From Mycobacterium sp. AZCC_0083 (GTDB taxonomy: Bacteria; Actinomycetota; Actinomycetes; Mycobacteriales; Mycobacteriaceae): a stretch of 64,000 bases of DNA. The DNA lies in the NCBI RefSeq assembly GCF_014202335.1, contig NZ_JACHGP010000005.1, positions 434,001 through 498,000 on the forward strand. Direction: 5' to 3'. Below the pieces are notes generated by a model, which had not been told where the DNA came from, made no database searches, and saw only the letters and a program-made list of their open reading frames with translations. The translations under genes and the position numbers were made by a program. Positions 8,996 through 18,842 of the stretch are shown here, in pieces. Within the stretch, counting starts at the first letter, position 1, and each line of letters starts with the position of its first letter.

Positions 8996-9520
8996 TCACT
9001 CCCCGCGTCGGCTAACCACCACGGCCGCCGGGCGCAGTTGCCTCGAACCGTCGCCGTAGCCGGGTCGAACGACTTCGACGACCGTCCCGGGTGTGGTGTC
9101 CGGCTGGTCCACCACACCGACCACCTCGTGGCGCTCCGGGTCGAACGGCACCCCCGCCTGCGCGTCGCGCGGATAGCCGAACTGCTCGAGGACCTGTAGC
9201 GCTTGTTCGAGAATGCCTCGCAGGCCATCGAGGACCGCGTCGGACTGGTCACCAGCGTGACTGATCGCCCGCTCCAAGTTGTCCACGATGGGCAGCCACG
9301 CGCCGGCCACCCTGGATCGTTCCGTTGTTCGTTCGCGATCCAGTTCGCGGGCATATCGCTTGCGCAAGTTGTCCAGATCTGCCACGGCACGCCGCCATCG
9401 GTCCTCGAGCTTAGCCAGTTCCTTGTCCGAATCGTGTTGGTGGGCAACCGTTCCTGACGGACTTTCGTCTACTCGGCCGTCGTCCTCTTCGGTCTTGGAC
9501 TGCTCTGCGTGGCTGACCAT
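8996..9520 (-). CDS. grpE: GrpE nucleotide-exchange factor
   Basis: This 174-residue protein is the exchange factor that releases ADP from DnaK. It has an acidic, disordered N-terminus, a long coiled-coil segment (KELAKLEDRWRRAVADLDNL) and the C-terminal beta-domain with the FDPERHEVVGVV motif. The ATG at 9520 is 6 bp after the dnaK stop. The gene order dnaK-grpE-dnaJ is that of the classical chaperone operon, but this copy diverges from the mycobacterial housekeeping protein, so it is probably a second set. Confidence 0.93.
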   Translation of the reverse strand: MVSHAEQSKTEEDDGRVDESPSGTVAHQHDSDKELAKLEDRWRRAVADLDNLRKRYARELDRERTTERSRVAGAWLPIVDNLERAISHAGDQSDAVLDGLRGILEQALQVLEQFGYPRDAQAGVPFDPERHEVVGVVDQPDTTPGTVVEVVRPGYGDGSRQLRPAAVVVSRRGE

Positions 9521-9526
9521 TGCCGG

Positions 9527-11410
<1,884 letters not shown>

Positions 11411-11830
11411 CGTCTCTTCCCTTCGGTTGTCACTGGTCAGGGTTGGCAGCGCACGGCCCCAACCTCGTCCACATCACGGCCCGCGGATCGCTGGCTTCTC
11501 CCATGTTGCGAACGCGTTTCACGGAAGCGCCGGCAACCGCTGGCCGTCGCGCACTCGTCGTAATCGCTTCCCAATCAAGGAGTCTGGCAATCAGCAGGAA
11601 CCGTCGCATGCGCCCGGACAGCCGAAATTCGCGGTTCCGATTCGTCCTGGCAGCACCACGAGGTCGATACGACGAGCACTGTCGGACCGGTAATACGATT
11701 CGGGATCGCCAGCGGTGGGTATGCCGTCGCAGTAGCGCGTCAACAGACGCTCCGACGTGGCACGCGAGGGAGTTGCCAAGCACGGCCACTCGAACGTGAC
11801 GGTGGATCGCTTAGCCCACGAGGACGCAGC
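11411..11830. promoter_or_regulatory. Divergent intergenic region dnaK / PucR-type regulator
   Basis: These 420 bp separate the dnaK operon from a divergent regulator. No HspR (HAIR) or CIRCE inverted repeat is visible. The first ~70 bp next to dnaK resemble the 3' end of the stress-protein fragment at 17550 (shared blocks GAGGTTGGGG, TGCGCTGC and TGACCAGTGAC in the same order), so this part may be gene debris. A 15-bp element at 11580-11594 is repeated upstream of the second hsp20. A weak minus-strand frame (11591-11779) ends in a Cys-rich tail, but I do not call it a gene. Confidence 0.5.
11571..11594 (-). promoter_or_regulatory. Element shared with hsp20 promoter (copy 1)
   Basis: On the plus strand the core GAGTCTGGCAATCAG lies at 11580-11594. 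The 24-bp block matches 21 of 24 positions with 18330-18353. It is 161-184 bp upstream of dnaK, in the same orientation to the gene as the other copy. It is probably a promoter or operator of a shared heat-shock regulator, by inference. Confidence 0.5.
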
Positions 11831-13477
11831 ATGGAAGCCGGACAGGTTTCGTCAGGGAGTTTGGCCACTCTCTCGCACATCGCGTTTAGTGATCGCGACG
11901 TCGGCGAGATCTTCCGGGATGCCACGGTCGCCGTCGGCAACCTCTCACAGTGTCAGGTCGTGTCCAGCTACCGGTCCGTGGACGGCGGATTCGTTCGCTT
12001 CCCACCCTCCCAACCCGAGCATCCCGAAATCGAACGGCAGCTTCGCGAGTGCGGCTGCGATGGGCACGTCGACGTTCAAGACGGGTGGGGGTGGGCGCTT
12101 CCGCTGACTCACCTAAGCACCGTCAAGGGTTGCCTGGTGCTTGGTGCCCTCAGTGCACCGCCTGAAAATCAGATCCTGCTGCTGACAATCCTCGCCCAAC
12201 AAGCCGGCGCTGCCTTGGCATACGTCGCGATGCACGAGCGCGACATCGGCTACACCGGGCAGCTGGCACAGACGAACACCGATCTGGAGGAAACGAATCG
12301 CGATCTCGCCACCACGGTTTTGCGGTTGCAATGGCAAACGAACATGCACGAGGTTCTGAGTGCGGCGGTAGCGGCGGGAATGGGCGAGCAGGGCATCGCG
12401 GAAGCGTTGTTTGGTCTGACGGCATTGCCGGTCGGGCTCGAGGACAGGTTCGGCAACCTGCGTTGCTGGGCCGGACCCGGACAACCCCACCCCTATCCCA
12501 AACAGACACCCAACGAGCGTGATCAATTGCTGCACCACCTGGCGGCACAGAACGGTCCCGCGCGGATCGGGAGCCGGGTTTTCACGCTCGTCCAGCCCAG
12601 GACCGAGATCCTCGGGGTCCTGGTATTGCAGGATCCGGATGACACGGTGACCGAGGACAGCATGTTCGCCCTGCGCTACGGCACCGTGGTGTTGGCGCTG
12701 GAGCTTTCCCACGAGCGAAATCTTGCCGAGGCCGCGCTCCACCTCCGCCGCGAATTGGTCGACGATCTGTTGGCCGGAACCGACCGGGACGGCGCCTACG
12801 CCCGGGCCGATGCACTGGGCCATGACCTGCGACGCCCGCACTACGTGGTGGTGGTGCAAGCCGCCGATCGCGCGGAGAGTGCGCTGGCAACCGCCGCCGG
12901 GGACGCTGCGACCGCGTTGCATCTGAACTACTTGCAGGGACGCCACGAGGGCCTGGTCGTTCTGGTCACCGGCGGCCGCCCCGAGCCGCGCGCGTTGCAC
13001 CACGCAATCAGTGAGAGGCTCGGGAGGGCGACCAGCGTGATCGGAATCGGCACTCGCTGCGAAGTACCCGATGACTTGCCGCAGTCCTTCATCAACGCCC
13101 GTCGCGCCATGAACATCCGGCTGCGCTCGGCCAATCCGGAAGGCGCAGCGGCGTTCGACGAACTCGGTTTCTACCGCCTCATCGACGCTGCCCACGGCGG
13201 CGGTGCGGTCGAAGCCTTCGTGCGCGAATGGCTGGGCGCGCTGCTGGACTACGACGAGAGCAGGAACTCCGAACTGGTCCTGACTCTCAGCGATTATCTG
13301 GAATGCGGTGGAAACTATGACGAATCCGCAGCCGCACTACACATCCATCGCAGCACGCTGCGCTACCGGCTGGCACGCATCGCTGAACTCACCGGCCACG
13401 ATCTCCACAAGGTCGATACCCGATTCAACCTCCATGCAGCGACGCGGGCGTGGCGATTCCTCAACCTCGATGCCTGA
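11831..13477 (+). CDS. PucR/CdaR-type regulator with N-terminal GAF-like domain
   Basis: This 548-residue transcription factor starts with a GAF-like sensor region (about residues 5-135), then a linker helix, a second sensory part, a GGDEF-like CdaR middle region (about 300-450) and the C-terminal PucR helix-turn-helix (YLECGGNYDESAAALHIHRS, then LRYRLARIAELTG). PucR proteins usually activate nearby operons in response to a small molecule or redox signal. The gene is divergent from the dnaK operon and convergent with an hsp20 gene, so it is the best candidate for controlling the island. Its ligand is unknown. The ATG at 11831 opens the GAF region directly. Confidence 0.88.
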   Translation: MEAGQVSSGSLATLSHIAFSDRDVGEIFRDATVAVGNLSQCQVVSSYRSVDGGFVRFPPSQPEHPEIERQLRECGCDGHVDVQDGWGWALPLTHLSTVKGCLVLGALSAPPENQILLLTILAQQAGAALAYVAMHERDIGYTGQLAQTNTDLEETNRDLATTVLRLQWQTNMHEVLSAAVAAGMGEQGIAEALFGLTALPVGLEDRFGNLRCWAGPGQPHPYPKQTPNERDQLLHHLAAQNGPARIGSRVFTLVQPRTEILGVLVLQDPDDTVTEDSMFALRYGTVVLALELSHERNLAEAALHLRRELVDDLLAGTDRDGAYARADALGHDLRRPHYVVVVQAADRAESALATAAGDAATALHLNYLQGRHEGLVVLVTGGRPEPRALHHAISERLGRATSVIGIGTRCEVPDDLPQSFINARRAMNIRLRSANPEGAAAFDELGFYRLIDAAHGGGAVEAFVREWLGALLDYDESRNSELVLTLSDYLECGGNYDESAAALHIHRSTLRYRLARIAELTGHDLHKVDTRFNLHAATRAWRFLNLDA

Positions 13478-13499
13478 CCGCAGCCCGGCTAACGGATGT

Positions 13500-13967
13500 C
13501 TAGAGTGGGCCGTTGCCCGATTCACTCACGGTGATCTTCTTTGACCTCGTGCTTTCCGCTTTCGGCACATAGACTTTCAGCACGCCATACGCCAAAGATG
13601 CCTCGATGTCGCCATCCCGCAGGTAGCCCGGCAACGTGACACGAAACTCGAACTCACCGACCCTTCGTGTACGGCGGCGGAACAAGCCCTCGCGCTTGCG
13701 CTCCTTCAACTCGCCGGTCACCACCAATTCGTTGCCGTTCAGCGTGACATCGACGTCTTCGCGCCGCACCCCTGGGAGCTCGACCTCGATGATGTAAGCG
13801 CTGTCGGTTTCGACAATATCGGCCGCGGGCGCCCAGGCACCCTCACCCGTGAGTCCACCGAACACCGACTGCGCAAACCGATCCATCTCGGAATAGAGAT
13901 TCTCGAACTCGCGCAACGGGTGCCACCTGTCCGCCTGGCTGGCAGAACGTTGCAGTGACAATGTCAT
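13500..13967 (-). CDS. Hsp20/alpha-crystallin small heat-shock protein (first copy)
   Basis: This 155-residue holding chaperone binds unfolded proteins without ATP. The alpha-crystallin domain runs from about residue 45 to 140 (APAADIVETDSAYIIEVELP, VTLPGYLRDGDIEASLAYGV), and the N-terminal arm holds the usual aromatic residues. The C-terminal I-x-I/V anchor is weak (KKITVSESG). It is 22 bp from the convergent regulator end. It differs strongly from the Hsp20 at 17790, so the two are not a recent duplication. Confidence 0.93.
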   Translation of the reverse strand: MTLSLQRSASQADRWHPLREFENLYSEMDRFAQSVFGGLTGEGAWAPAADIVETDSAYIIEVELPGVRREDVDVTLNGNELVVTGELKERKREGLFRRRTRRVGEFEFRVTLPGYLRDGDIEASLAYGVLKVYVPKAESTRSKKITVSESGNGPL

Positions 13968-14041
13968 TTCACTTCCCCTCTCCGTTCATCAGTGGTTGTC
14001 ATCAGAGAACGCGGTTACGACAGCGTGCAGACCGATGGACA

Positions 14042-14494
14042 TCAGAACACCAGACGAAAGAGCGTGAACACTTGATTCCAATGCTCGGTCGACGGGTTGG
14101 ACACCGTCGCGTCCACCACGCGAAACGAACGGGCCAACGCGATACTCAACCCGCCGAACAACTCTGGCAACAGAGCCTCCGCATCCTCCGCGAACGTGAC
14201 GTCCCCGGGTGGTAGTCGGACTACCTGGCGCAACAGTTCACGGATCTCCTCGGCCTCCTCCAGCTTGTCGAATTCGCGCATGCGCTCCTGGACGCCCTTG
14301 GTGATCGGAAGATCCTGCGCCACAATCACATCACGCCCGTTCCACTTAGCCGAGTTGCGCGCCGCGATGGCAATGTCATCGATCTGCTCGTCGACGAACT
14401 CCCGAAATCGACGGACGTCGTTTCTGTCGACCTTGATGCTTGCGACCGAGCGAAAGAACCGTTCGAACAATGGAATACCCGACGAATGGGTCAC
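14042..14494 (-). CDS. DUF1931 histone-fold protein
   Basis: This 150-residue protein matches the DUF1931 family, whose members have a double histone fold. Visible parts are the N-terminal VTHSSGIPLFERFFRSVASI, the helix KVDRNDVRRFREFVDEQIDD and the segment GRDVIVAQDLPITKGVQERM. The GTG at 14494 is preceded by GGAGG at 6-nt spacing. No function is established; histone-like folds suggest DNA or protein binding. It sits between an hsp20 and an HtrA protease on the same strand, so a stress role is plausible but inferred. Confidence 0.85.
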   Translation of the reverse strand: MTHSSGIPLFERFFRSVASIKVDRNDVRRFREFVDEQIDDIAIAARNSAKWNGRDVIVAQDLPITKGVQERMREFDKLEEAEEIRELLRQVVRLPPGDVTFAEDAEALLPELFGGLSIALARSFRVVDATVSNPSTEHWNQVFTLFRLVF

Positions 14495-14667
14495 ACGTTA
14501 CCTCCGTTCCAACGCTCCAGACCCGCCCGGACGGGTCCCACTCAACGTTGGCATGCCGTCGGTGACACCGAATCGGACCCGCAGGCGCAATCTCGCCGGG
14601 CTGGTTCGGCCCAACAGGTCAATGGCACCCAGGGAACGCACGTCGGACGATGTAGCGACAGTCAGCT

Positions 14668-15720
14668 CTAGGTAGGGGCGCGCTCTGCGACCGTGAGCGT
14701 GATCTGTTGGGTCTCCGCTCCGCGGAGCACGGTCAACTGGACGCGGTCACCCGGTTTGAGGCCGCGAAGTGCCGCTATGAGCTCCTCTGCCGTCGCGGTG
14801 TCCCGGCTGTTGAAACTCGTGATGATGTCGCCCGGTTGGATGCCTGCCTCCGCTGCCGGACTTGGCGTCTCGACCTGCATGACGACCACACCACTGGTGC
14901 GGTTGATTCCCAGCAGCCGCGCGATTTCTGGGGTCAAGGTGGCGGGCTGAACACCGATATACGCGTGGCGGGCGGCACCGGTGGCCAACAGCTGGTCGGC
15001 GACGTCGACGACGGTCGCAGCCGGGATCGCGAACCCGAGGGCTACCGCACCCGCCGCCGGCGGAATGTAGGCCACGCTCATCCCGACGACGTCTCCTTGC
15101 GCATCGAGTACCGCACCCCCAGAGTTACCCGGCGAGATGGCGGCGTCGGTCTGGATCAGGTCGACCAGCGGTGCGCCGGTGGCAGCCGACCCGGGAATCT
15201 GACGGTGCAGTCCCGAGATGATGCCGGATGTGACTGTGGCCTCGAATCCCAGCGGGCTGCCCAGAACTACGGCCTGTTCACCGACCTGCGGCAGCGGCTT
15301 CTGAAATGTCGCAGCAGGCAGGCCGTTACGGTTGGCCTGGATGACGGCGACGTCGGCAATCTCATCGGCGCCACGAACCTTTGCCGGCACCTGCTGCCCG
15401 TCGGCGAGGGCTACGGTGACGTCCTGCGCGCCTGCGACCACGTGGGCATTGGTGACGATCGTGCCGTCGTTCCCATAGACGATGCCGCTGCCAAGGCCGC
15501 CCTCGGTGAGCACAGTGACCACCGAGGGCTCAACCCGTCGGACCAGTGCCGGTAGATCCGCGCCGGCCGCCGTGACTGGGGCCGTCGAGCCGGGGGGTGC
15601 CGCCGGAGTGCTGGTCGAGTCGGAGTTGGTCGAGCTGCTGCATGCGGCCAGGAAAGTGACCATGACGGCGAGCAGCCGCAGTATCCAAATCCCGGGCCGT
15701 AGGGTCGACGATTGGTGCAT
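14668..15720 (-). CDS. HtrA/DegP-type serine protease, predicted lipoprotein
   Basis: This 350-residue extracytoplasmic protease has a signal peptide with a lipobox (VTFLAAC), so it is probably anchored outside the membrane. The trypsin-like triad is intact: His in VTNAHVV, Asp in IADVAVI and Ser in SPGNSGGAV. One PDZ domain follows (GVVVMQVETPSPAAEAG). The family degrades or refolds damaged envelope proteins. I prefer the ATG at 15720, since the GTG at 15753 adds only an acidic extension before the signal peptide. It ends the series of stress genes on the minus strand. Confidence 0.9.
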   Translation of the reverse strand: MHQSSTLRPGIWILRLLAVMVTFLAACSSSTNSDSTSTPAAPPGSTAPVTAAGADLPALVRRVEPSVVTVLTEGGLGSGIVYGNDGTIVTNAHVVAGAQDVTVALADGQQVPAKVRGADEIADVAVIQANRNGLPAATFQKPLPQVGEQAVVLGSPLGFEATVTSGIISGLHRQIPGSAATGAPLVDLIQTDAAISPGNSGGAVLDAQGDVVGMSVAYIPPAAGAVALGFAIPAATVVDVADQLLATGAARHAYIGVQPATLTPEIARLLGINRTSGVVVMQVETPSPAAEAGIQPGDIITSFNSRDTATAEELIAALRGLKPGDRVQLTVLRGAETQQITLTVAERAPT

Positions 15721-16271
15721 CAGCTCAGCGCCTCCGTCTCCACTCGACTTCACTGCCGGTTGCCGCGGCCCAGCACTCCGCTAGGCCGCATCCCTGCGGA
15801 ATCGGCACGCACCCAAACCAATTCGGGTCGTGTGGCCATCAACCGCAGGCGACCGCTTGTATGAGAACCTTCCACCTCAATGCCGTCATCCACATGGTCC
15901 TGTCGGTCCCAAGCCCGACGCACGCACCTGGCCTGACAGGCTGAGGAGAGACTCACCGGCCTGTCCACCTTCGAGTCGGTGGTTGGGGTCAAACCACTTC
16001 GCCGGTTACAGGTGGCGGTCCCGCTGGCGTGCGAAGTCGACCCGCCCTGGCAAGTTCGACCTGCTGGATCAATTCGGTCAGAAGGGCAGCCGGTCCAACG
16101 TTGGCAGTCCCGACCGAACTAGCCAGGGCACTTCGAAGTCTTGCCTGCAGGCACTACCAGTCGTTTCCCAGCTGTCAGGTGCGCCGATGAAATGCTTGGT
16201 CGATCATTCCGAGGTTGCGAAGACTCTGGCCCGAAACTGTCCTGGCAGACCGAAGAAAATAGGTTCTGTTT
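15721..16271. other. Intergenic region without a convincing gene
   Basis: About 550 bp between the HtrA gene and the monooxygenase fragment. Open frames exist on both strands (for example 15750-15992 minus) but none shows a known domain, a good ribosome site or consistent codon use. It probably holds the htrA promoter and some decayed sequence. Confidence 0.4.
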
Positions 16272-16532
16272 GTGCTCGACGAGGATGCTCGCTGGCATCG
16301 TGAGTGGACTGCGGCGCTGTTGCGGCACATCGTCGACGACAACACCGCCAATGCCGAGGTGGTGTGGGGCTGGATCGAGAAGTGGAGTCCGCTGGCGTCC
16401 GAGGCACTGGAGGCCTATGCCGGCGTCACCGCGGAGGCGCCCGCGCCGTCCGACCCGAGCGCGATGGCGGCCCGCATCACCGACGAGGTGTCGCGTGAGT
16501 TGGACGCGGCGCTGAAGCGCGCTGACGAGTGA
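16272..16532 (+). pseudogene. C-terminal fragment of a diiron monooxygenase subunit
   Basis: These 86 residues resemble the C-terminus of the beta/small hydroxylase subunit of bacterial multicomponent monooxygenases (toluene, phenol or propane type): WHREWTAALLRHIVDDNTAN, then VVWGWIEKWSPLASEALEAY. Full subunits have ~330 residues. An in-frame TAG at 16260-16262 lies just before the GTG, so nothing upstream continues it, and no other subunit gene is nearby. It is therefore an orphan remnant. A 51-codon frame starts at GTG 16529 overlapping the stop (GTGA), as a next operon gene would, but it has no recognisable family. Confidence 0.55.
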
Positions 16533-16625
16533 GTGGATCACCCGGCGAGCTGCACGAGCCACATCCGACGGGCGGTGCCAAACCATTGGACGCCTGGACC
16601 ACCTTCGGCGCATATCGCCCGCGGC

Positions 16626-17474
16626 CTACCCCATTGGCCACGAACCCAAATATCGCATATCCACGCAACGTCGGTGCAACGCCGTGAGGGCCTCGGCAAC
16701 CGGTGGGTCCTCGATATGTCCGACACAGTCCAGGAAGAACGTGCGCGTGCCCAAATTGGTTCGGGTAGACCACGATTCAATACGGGCGTGCTCGACCCCG
16801 CGGACCGCTAGCTCCGGCAGGACCGACACCAGCGCCTCCGAGGCGTTGTCGATGCACAGCACCACCGATGTCCGGTCGGCACCGGTGCGGGCCGCCGGCA
16901 AGCCCGGTGGGCCGACCAGGACGAATCTGGTGCGCGAGCGTTGGTCGGCGATATCGAAAGCGAATAGCGGCACTCCATACCGTGCGGCGGCCAACTCGGT
17001 ACTGACCGCGGCATCGGCGCGAAAGTGCGAAACGGCATGCGCCGCAGCCGCGTTGGAGTCAGCTGGTACCACACGCGCCTTGGGCAGGTGCGCCGCCAGC
17101 CAGTGCCGCACCCGGGCGGCCTCGACTGGAAACGCTGCCACGGTCTTGACGTCGGCCGCTGTGAGGCCGCGCTGCACCACAATGGCGAAGTCGATGTCAA
17201 GGGTCAGTTCGGCGAAGATCTGCAGTGGCGTCCCGGTCGCCAGGCTGTCCAGCGTCGGCAACACAGACCCGTCGACCGAATTCTCAATCGGTACGCACGC
17301 GTAGTCGGCGTCATGGGACCGGACAGCGGCCAAGGCGGCCGGGCTGGTGTGGACCGGCACGGGTGTCAGCCCAGCCGTTGGGAGCAGACAAGGGACCATG
17401 CCGTCCGCGGCCATTCCGACCAGCGCCGCCTCGGTGAAGGTTCCTCCCGTTTCGAGGTAGGCAACTTGAGTCAC
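16626..17474 (-). CDS. pheA: Prephenate dehydratase, divergent paralogue
   Basis: This 282-residue enzyme converts prephenate to phenylpyruvate in phenylalanine synthesis. The catalytic TRF motif is present (RSRTRFVLVG), as are the periplasmic-binding-like halves and a C-terminal ACT domain. It is close to the mycobacterial PheA but altered: the N-terminal GP-x-GTF reads ETGGTF, the phenylalanine-binding GALV is EALV and ESRP is ESWS, and the usual ~37-residue C-terminal tail is absent. Feedback inhibition by phenylalanine may therefore be weak. The start is GTG at 17474. It is probably a second copy, with the housekeeping gene elsewhere. Confidence 0.85.
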   Translation of the reverse strand: MTQVAYLETGGTFTEAALVGMAADGMVPCLLPTAGLTPVPVHTSPAALAAVRSHDADYACVPIENSVDGSVLPTLDSLATGTPLQIFAELTLDIDFAIVVQRGLTAADVKTVAAFPVEAARVRHWLAAHLPKARVVPADSNAAAAHAVSHFRADAAVSTELAAARYGVPLFAFDIADQRSRTRFVLVGPPGLPAARTGADRTSVVLCIDNASEALVSVLPELAVRGVEHARIESWSTRTNLGTRTFFLDCVGHIEDPPVAEALTALHRRCVDMRYLGSWPMG

Positions 17475-17549
17475 ATTTCACTCCAATTGACTCGTCGGAT
17501 CTTCGTGCAATCAATCCAGGGCGATGGTTGCTGGCGCTGTTGCCAGCGT

Positions 17550-17783
17550 CTACTCCCGACTTCGCTCGTCACTGGTCAACATCTGCAGCGCACGATCGGC
17601 TACCCCAACCTCGGCGAGGACGTCGTAGGACCTGGGCCGTAGTCCGCTGACCGAGTGGAAGTCGCGTCGACCGCCCTGCATCGCGTGGATCGCGAGGCCG
17701 ATCAGGGCGCCGACGATGGCACCGAAAACCAGGCCGTAGCCTGCCAGCACCAGCGCGGAGACCAATGGTTGGATCCAATCGAA
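17550..17783 (-). pseudogene. 5'-truncated general-stress protein (DUF1269/GsiB-like)
   Basis: The reading frame begins right after the hsp20 stop codon and in the same frame (LFDWIQPLVSALVLAGYGLV), without a proper start; a TTG at 17765 is the only option. It encodes the glycine-zipper hydrophobic segment and C-terminal half of a general stress protein family (GGRRDFHSVSGLRPRSYDVL, ending RALQMLTSDERSRE). The N-terminal half (about 80 residues) is missing. The gene was probably cut by recombination next to hsp20. It may still be translated by read-through or TTG initiation, but that is speculative. Confidence 0.65.
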
Positions 17784-17789
17784 CAGCCC

Positions 17790-18248
17790 CTATGCGTCCA
17801 CGGTTTGGCGCTGCGCGGACTCGGCCTGAATGGCCTGCTGGCCGTCGTTGGCGGTGTCGATTTCAACCTTGCGGGGCTTGCTCGCCTCCGACACCGGGAT
17901 GGTCAAGGTCAGCACGCCGCTGTCACATACCGCGCTCAGCTTGTTCGGATCGAGGTTGTCGCCAAGAAACAGTTGGCGCCGGAACTCGCCCTGTGGCCGC
18001 TCGTCGACGATCAGCTCATCGCCCTCCTGCCGCAGCGGACGGCGGCGCGCGTTGATCTCTATGACGTTCCGCTCGACCGTCACGTCGATGTCACCGGCGG
18101 TCATGCCCGGTACATCGAGGGCGACGATGAATTGGTCACCGCGCCGCAACGCCTCCATGGGCAGAGTTCGCGCAGTGCGTGCGCCGGCCAACGCCTGCTC
18201 GGCAAACCGGTCGAGTTCGCGAAACGGATCGAATCGCATCAATGCCAT
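17790..18248 (-). CDS. Hsp20/alpha-crystallin small heat-shock protein (second copy)
   Basis: This 152-residue holding chaperone has the N-terminus MALMRFDPFRELDRFAEQAL and an alpha-crystallin domain at about residues 30-130 (DQFIVALDVPGMTAGDIDVT, LDPNKLSAVCDSGVLTLTIP). The IPV triplet plus the basic KPRKVEI segment is the usual C-terminal anchor. It has its own upstream element shared with the dnaK operon, 82-105 bp before the ATG, which suggests joint heat-shock control. The stop is followed in frame by the truncated stress-protein fragment. Confidence 0.93.
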   Translation of the reverse strand: MALMRFDPFRELDRFAEQALAGARTARTLPMEALRRGDQFIVALDVPGMTAGDIDVTVERNVIEINARRRPLRQEGDELIVDERPQGEFRRQLFLGDNLDPNKLSAVCDSGVLTLTIPVSEASKPRKVEIDTANDGQQAIQAESAQRQTVDA

Positions 18249-18642
18249 GACTACTCCTATGTCCGCACGGGTGGGTGCAACGGAGGCTCCGACCGCCGAT
18301 GGCTCGAACGTATGGCCCGCCGGTAACCTCCGAACAACGAGTCTGGCAATCAGATTCGGATACCGCGTGCGCCTAGGGAGCCGGAAATGTCACCAAGGAT
18401 TGGTCCTGTCAGCACAGTGGTTGTCATGGAGCGACCGGACCGGTACCTGGAGTGGTGGGGAAGTGATTGCAATGGGCTGTGACCTTCCGGCCGGGACGCC
18501 GGTAGCGTTTCTCCTGCACGTCCCAAGGGGTTGCCCGCGCCGGTGAGTAGTGCTGTCACGAAAGCACATTCATGCCTCCGGCGGTGGCCGACCGACCAAG
18601 ATCGGCCGTGTCGCCGGCGTGGCTTGGCGAGTCCGCAGGCTG
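18249..18642. other. Intergenic region with hsp20 promoter
   Basis: About 390 bp between hsp20 and the AraC remnant. It contains the shared element at 18330-18353. No gene is supported; a minus frame at 18350-18559 lacks homology and a ribosome site. Confidence 0.4.
18330..18353 (-). promoter_or_regulatory. Element shared with dnaK promoter (copy 2)
   Basis: The core GAGTCTGGCAATCAG (plus strand 18339-18353) is identical to 11580-11594, and the flanking bases match at 6 of 9 further positions. It lies 82-105 bp upstream of hsp20. Confidence 0.5.
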
Positions 18643-18842
18643 TCAGCTTCGCGACGTGATGTGTGGACTTCGGCCATAGGTTTGGCGGTAGAAGACTGCG
18701 AAGCGACTGGCGTGCATGAATCCCCAGCGGGAGGCGATCGCGGCGACAGTGACCTACCTGCGGTCGGCGGCCAACAGCTCGTGGTGGGCGTAGTGCAGTC
18801 GAATCCGGCGAAGGTATTGCAGCGGCGTGGTGTCCAGGTGGC
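18643..18842 (-). pseudogene. AraC-family DNA-binding domain remnant
   Basis: Read on the minus strand from about 18842, the sequence encodes the first half of an AraC C-terminal domain (HLDTTPLQYLRRIRLHYAHH), is broken by a stop/frame change near 18760 after LLAADRR, and continues as VTVAAIASRWGFMHASRFAV and YRQTYGRSPH, ending at TGA 18643-18645. This is the usual two-HTH module of AraC regulators of the ferulate-esterase-annotated group. The sensor domain is missing. It is joined directly to a glycosyltransferase fragment. Confidence 0.65.

Noticed and set aside
15750..15992. 80-codon minus frame upstream of htrA
   Set aside because: No domain, no ribosome site, mixed codon use; it runs into the htrA promoter area.
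13990..18427. 13-bp identity (CAGTGGTTGTCAT) upstream of both hsp20 genes
   Set aside because: The distances to the two genes differ greatly (23 versus about 170 bp) and the flanks do not match, so chance is a good explanation.
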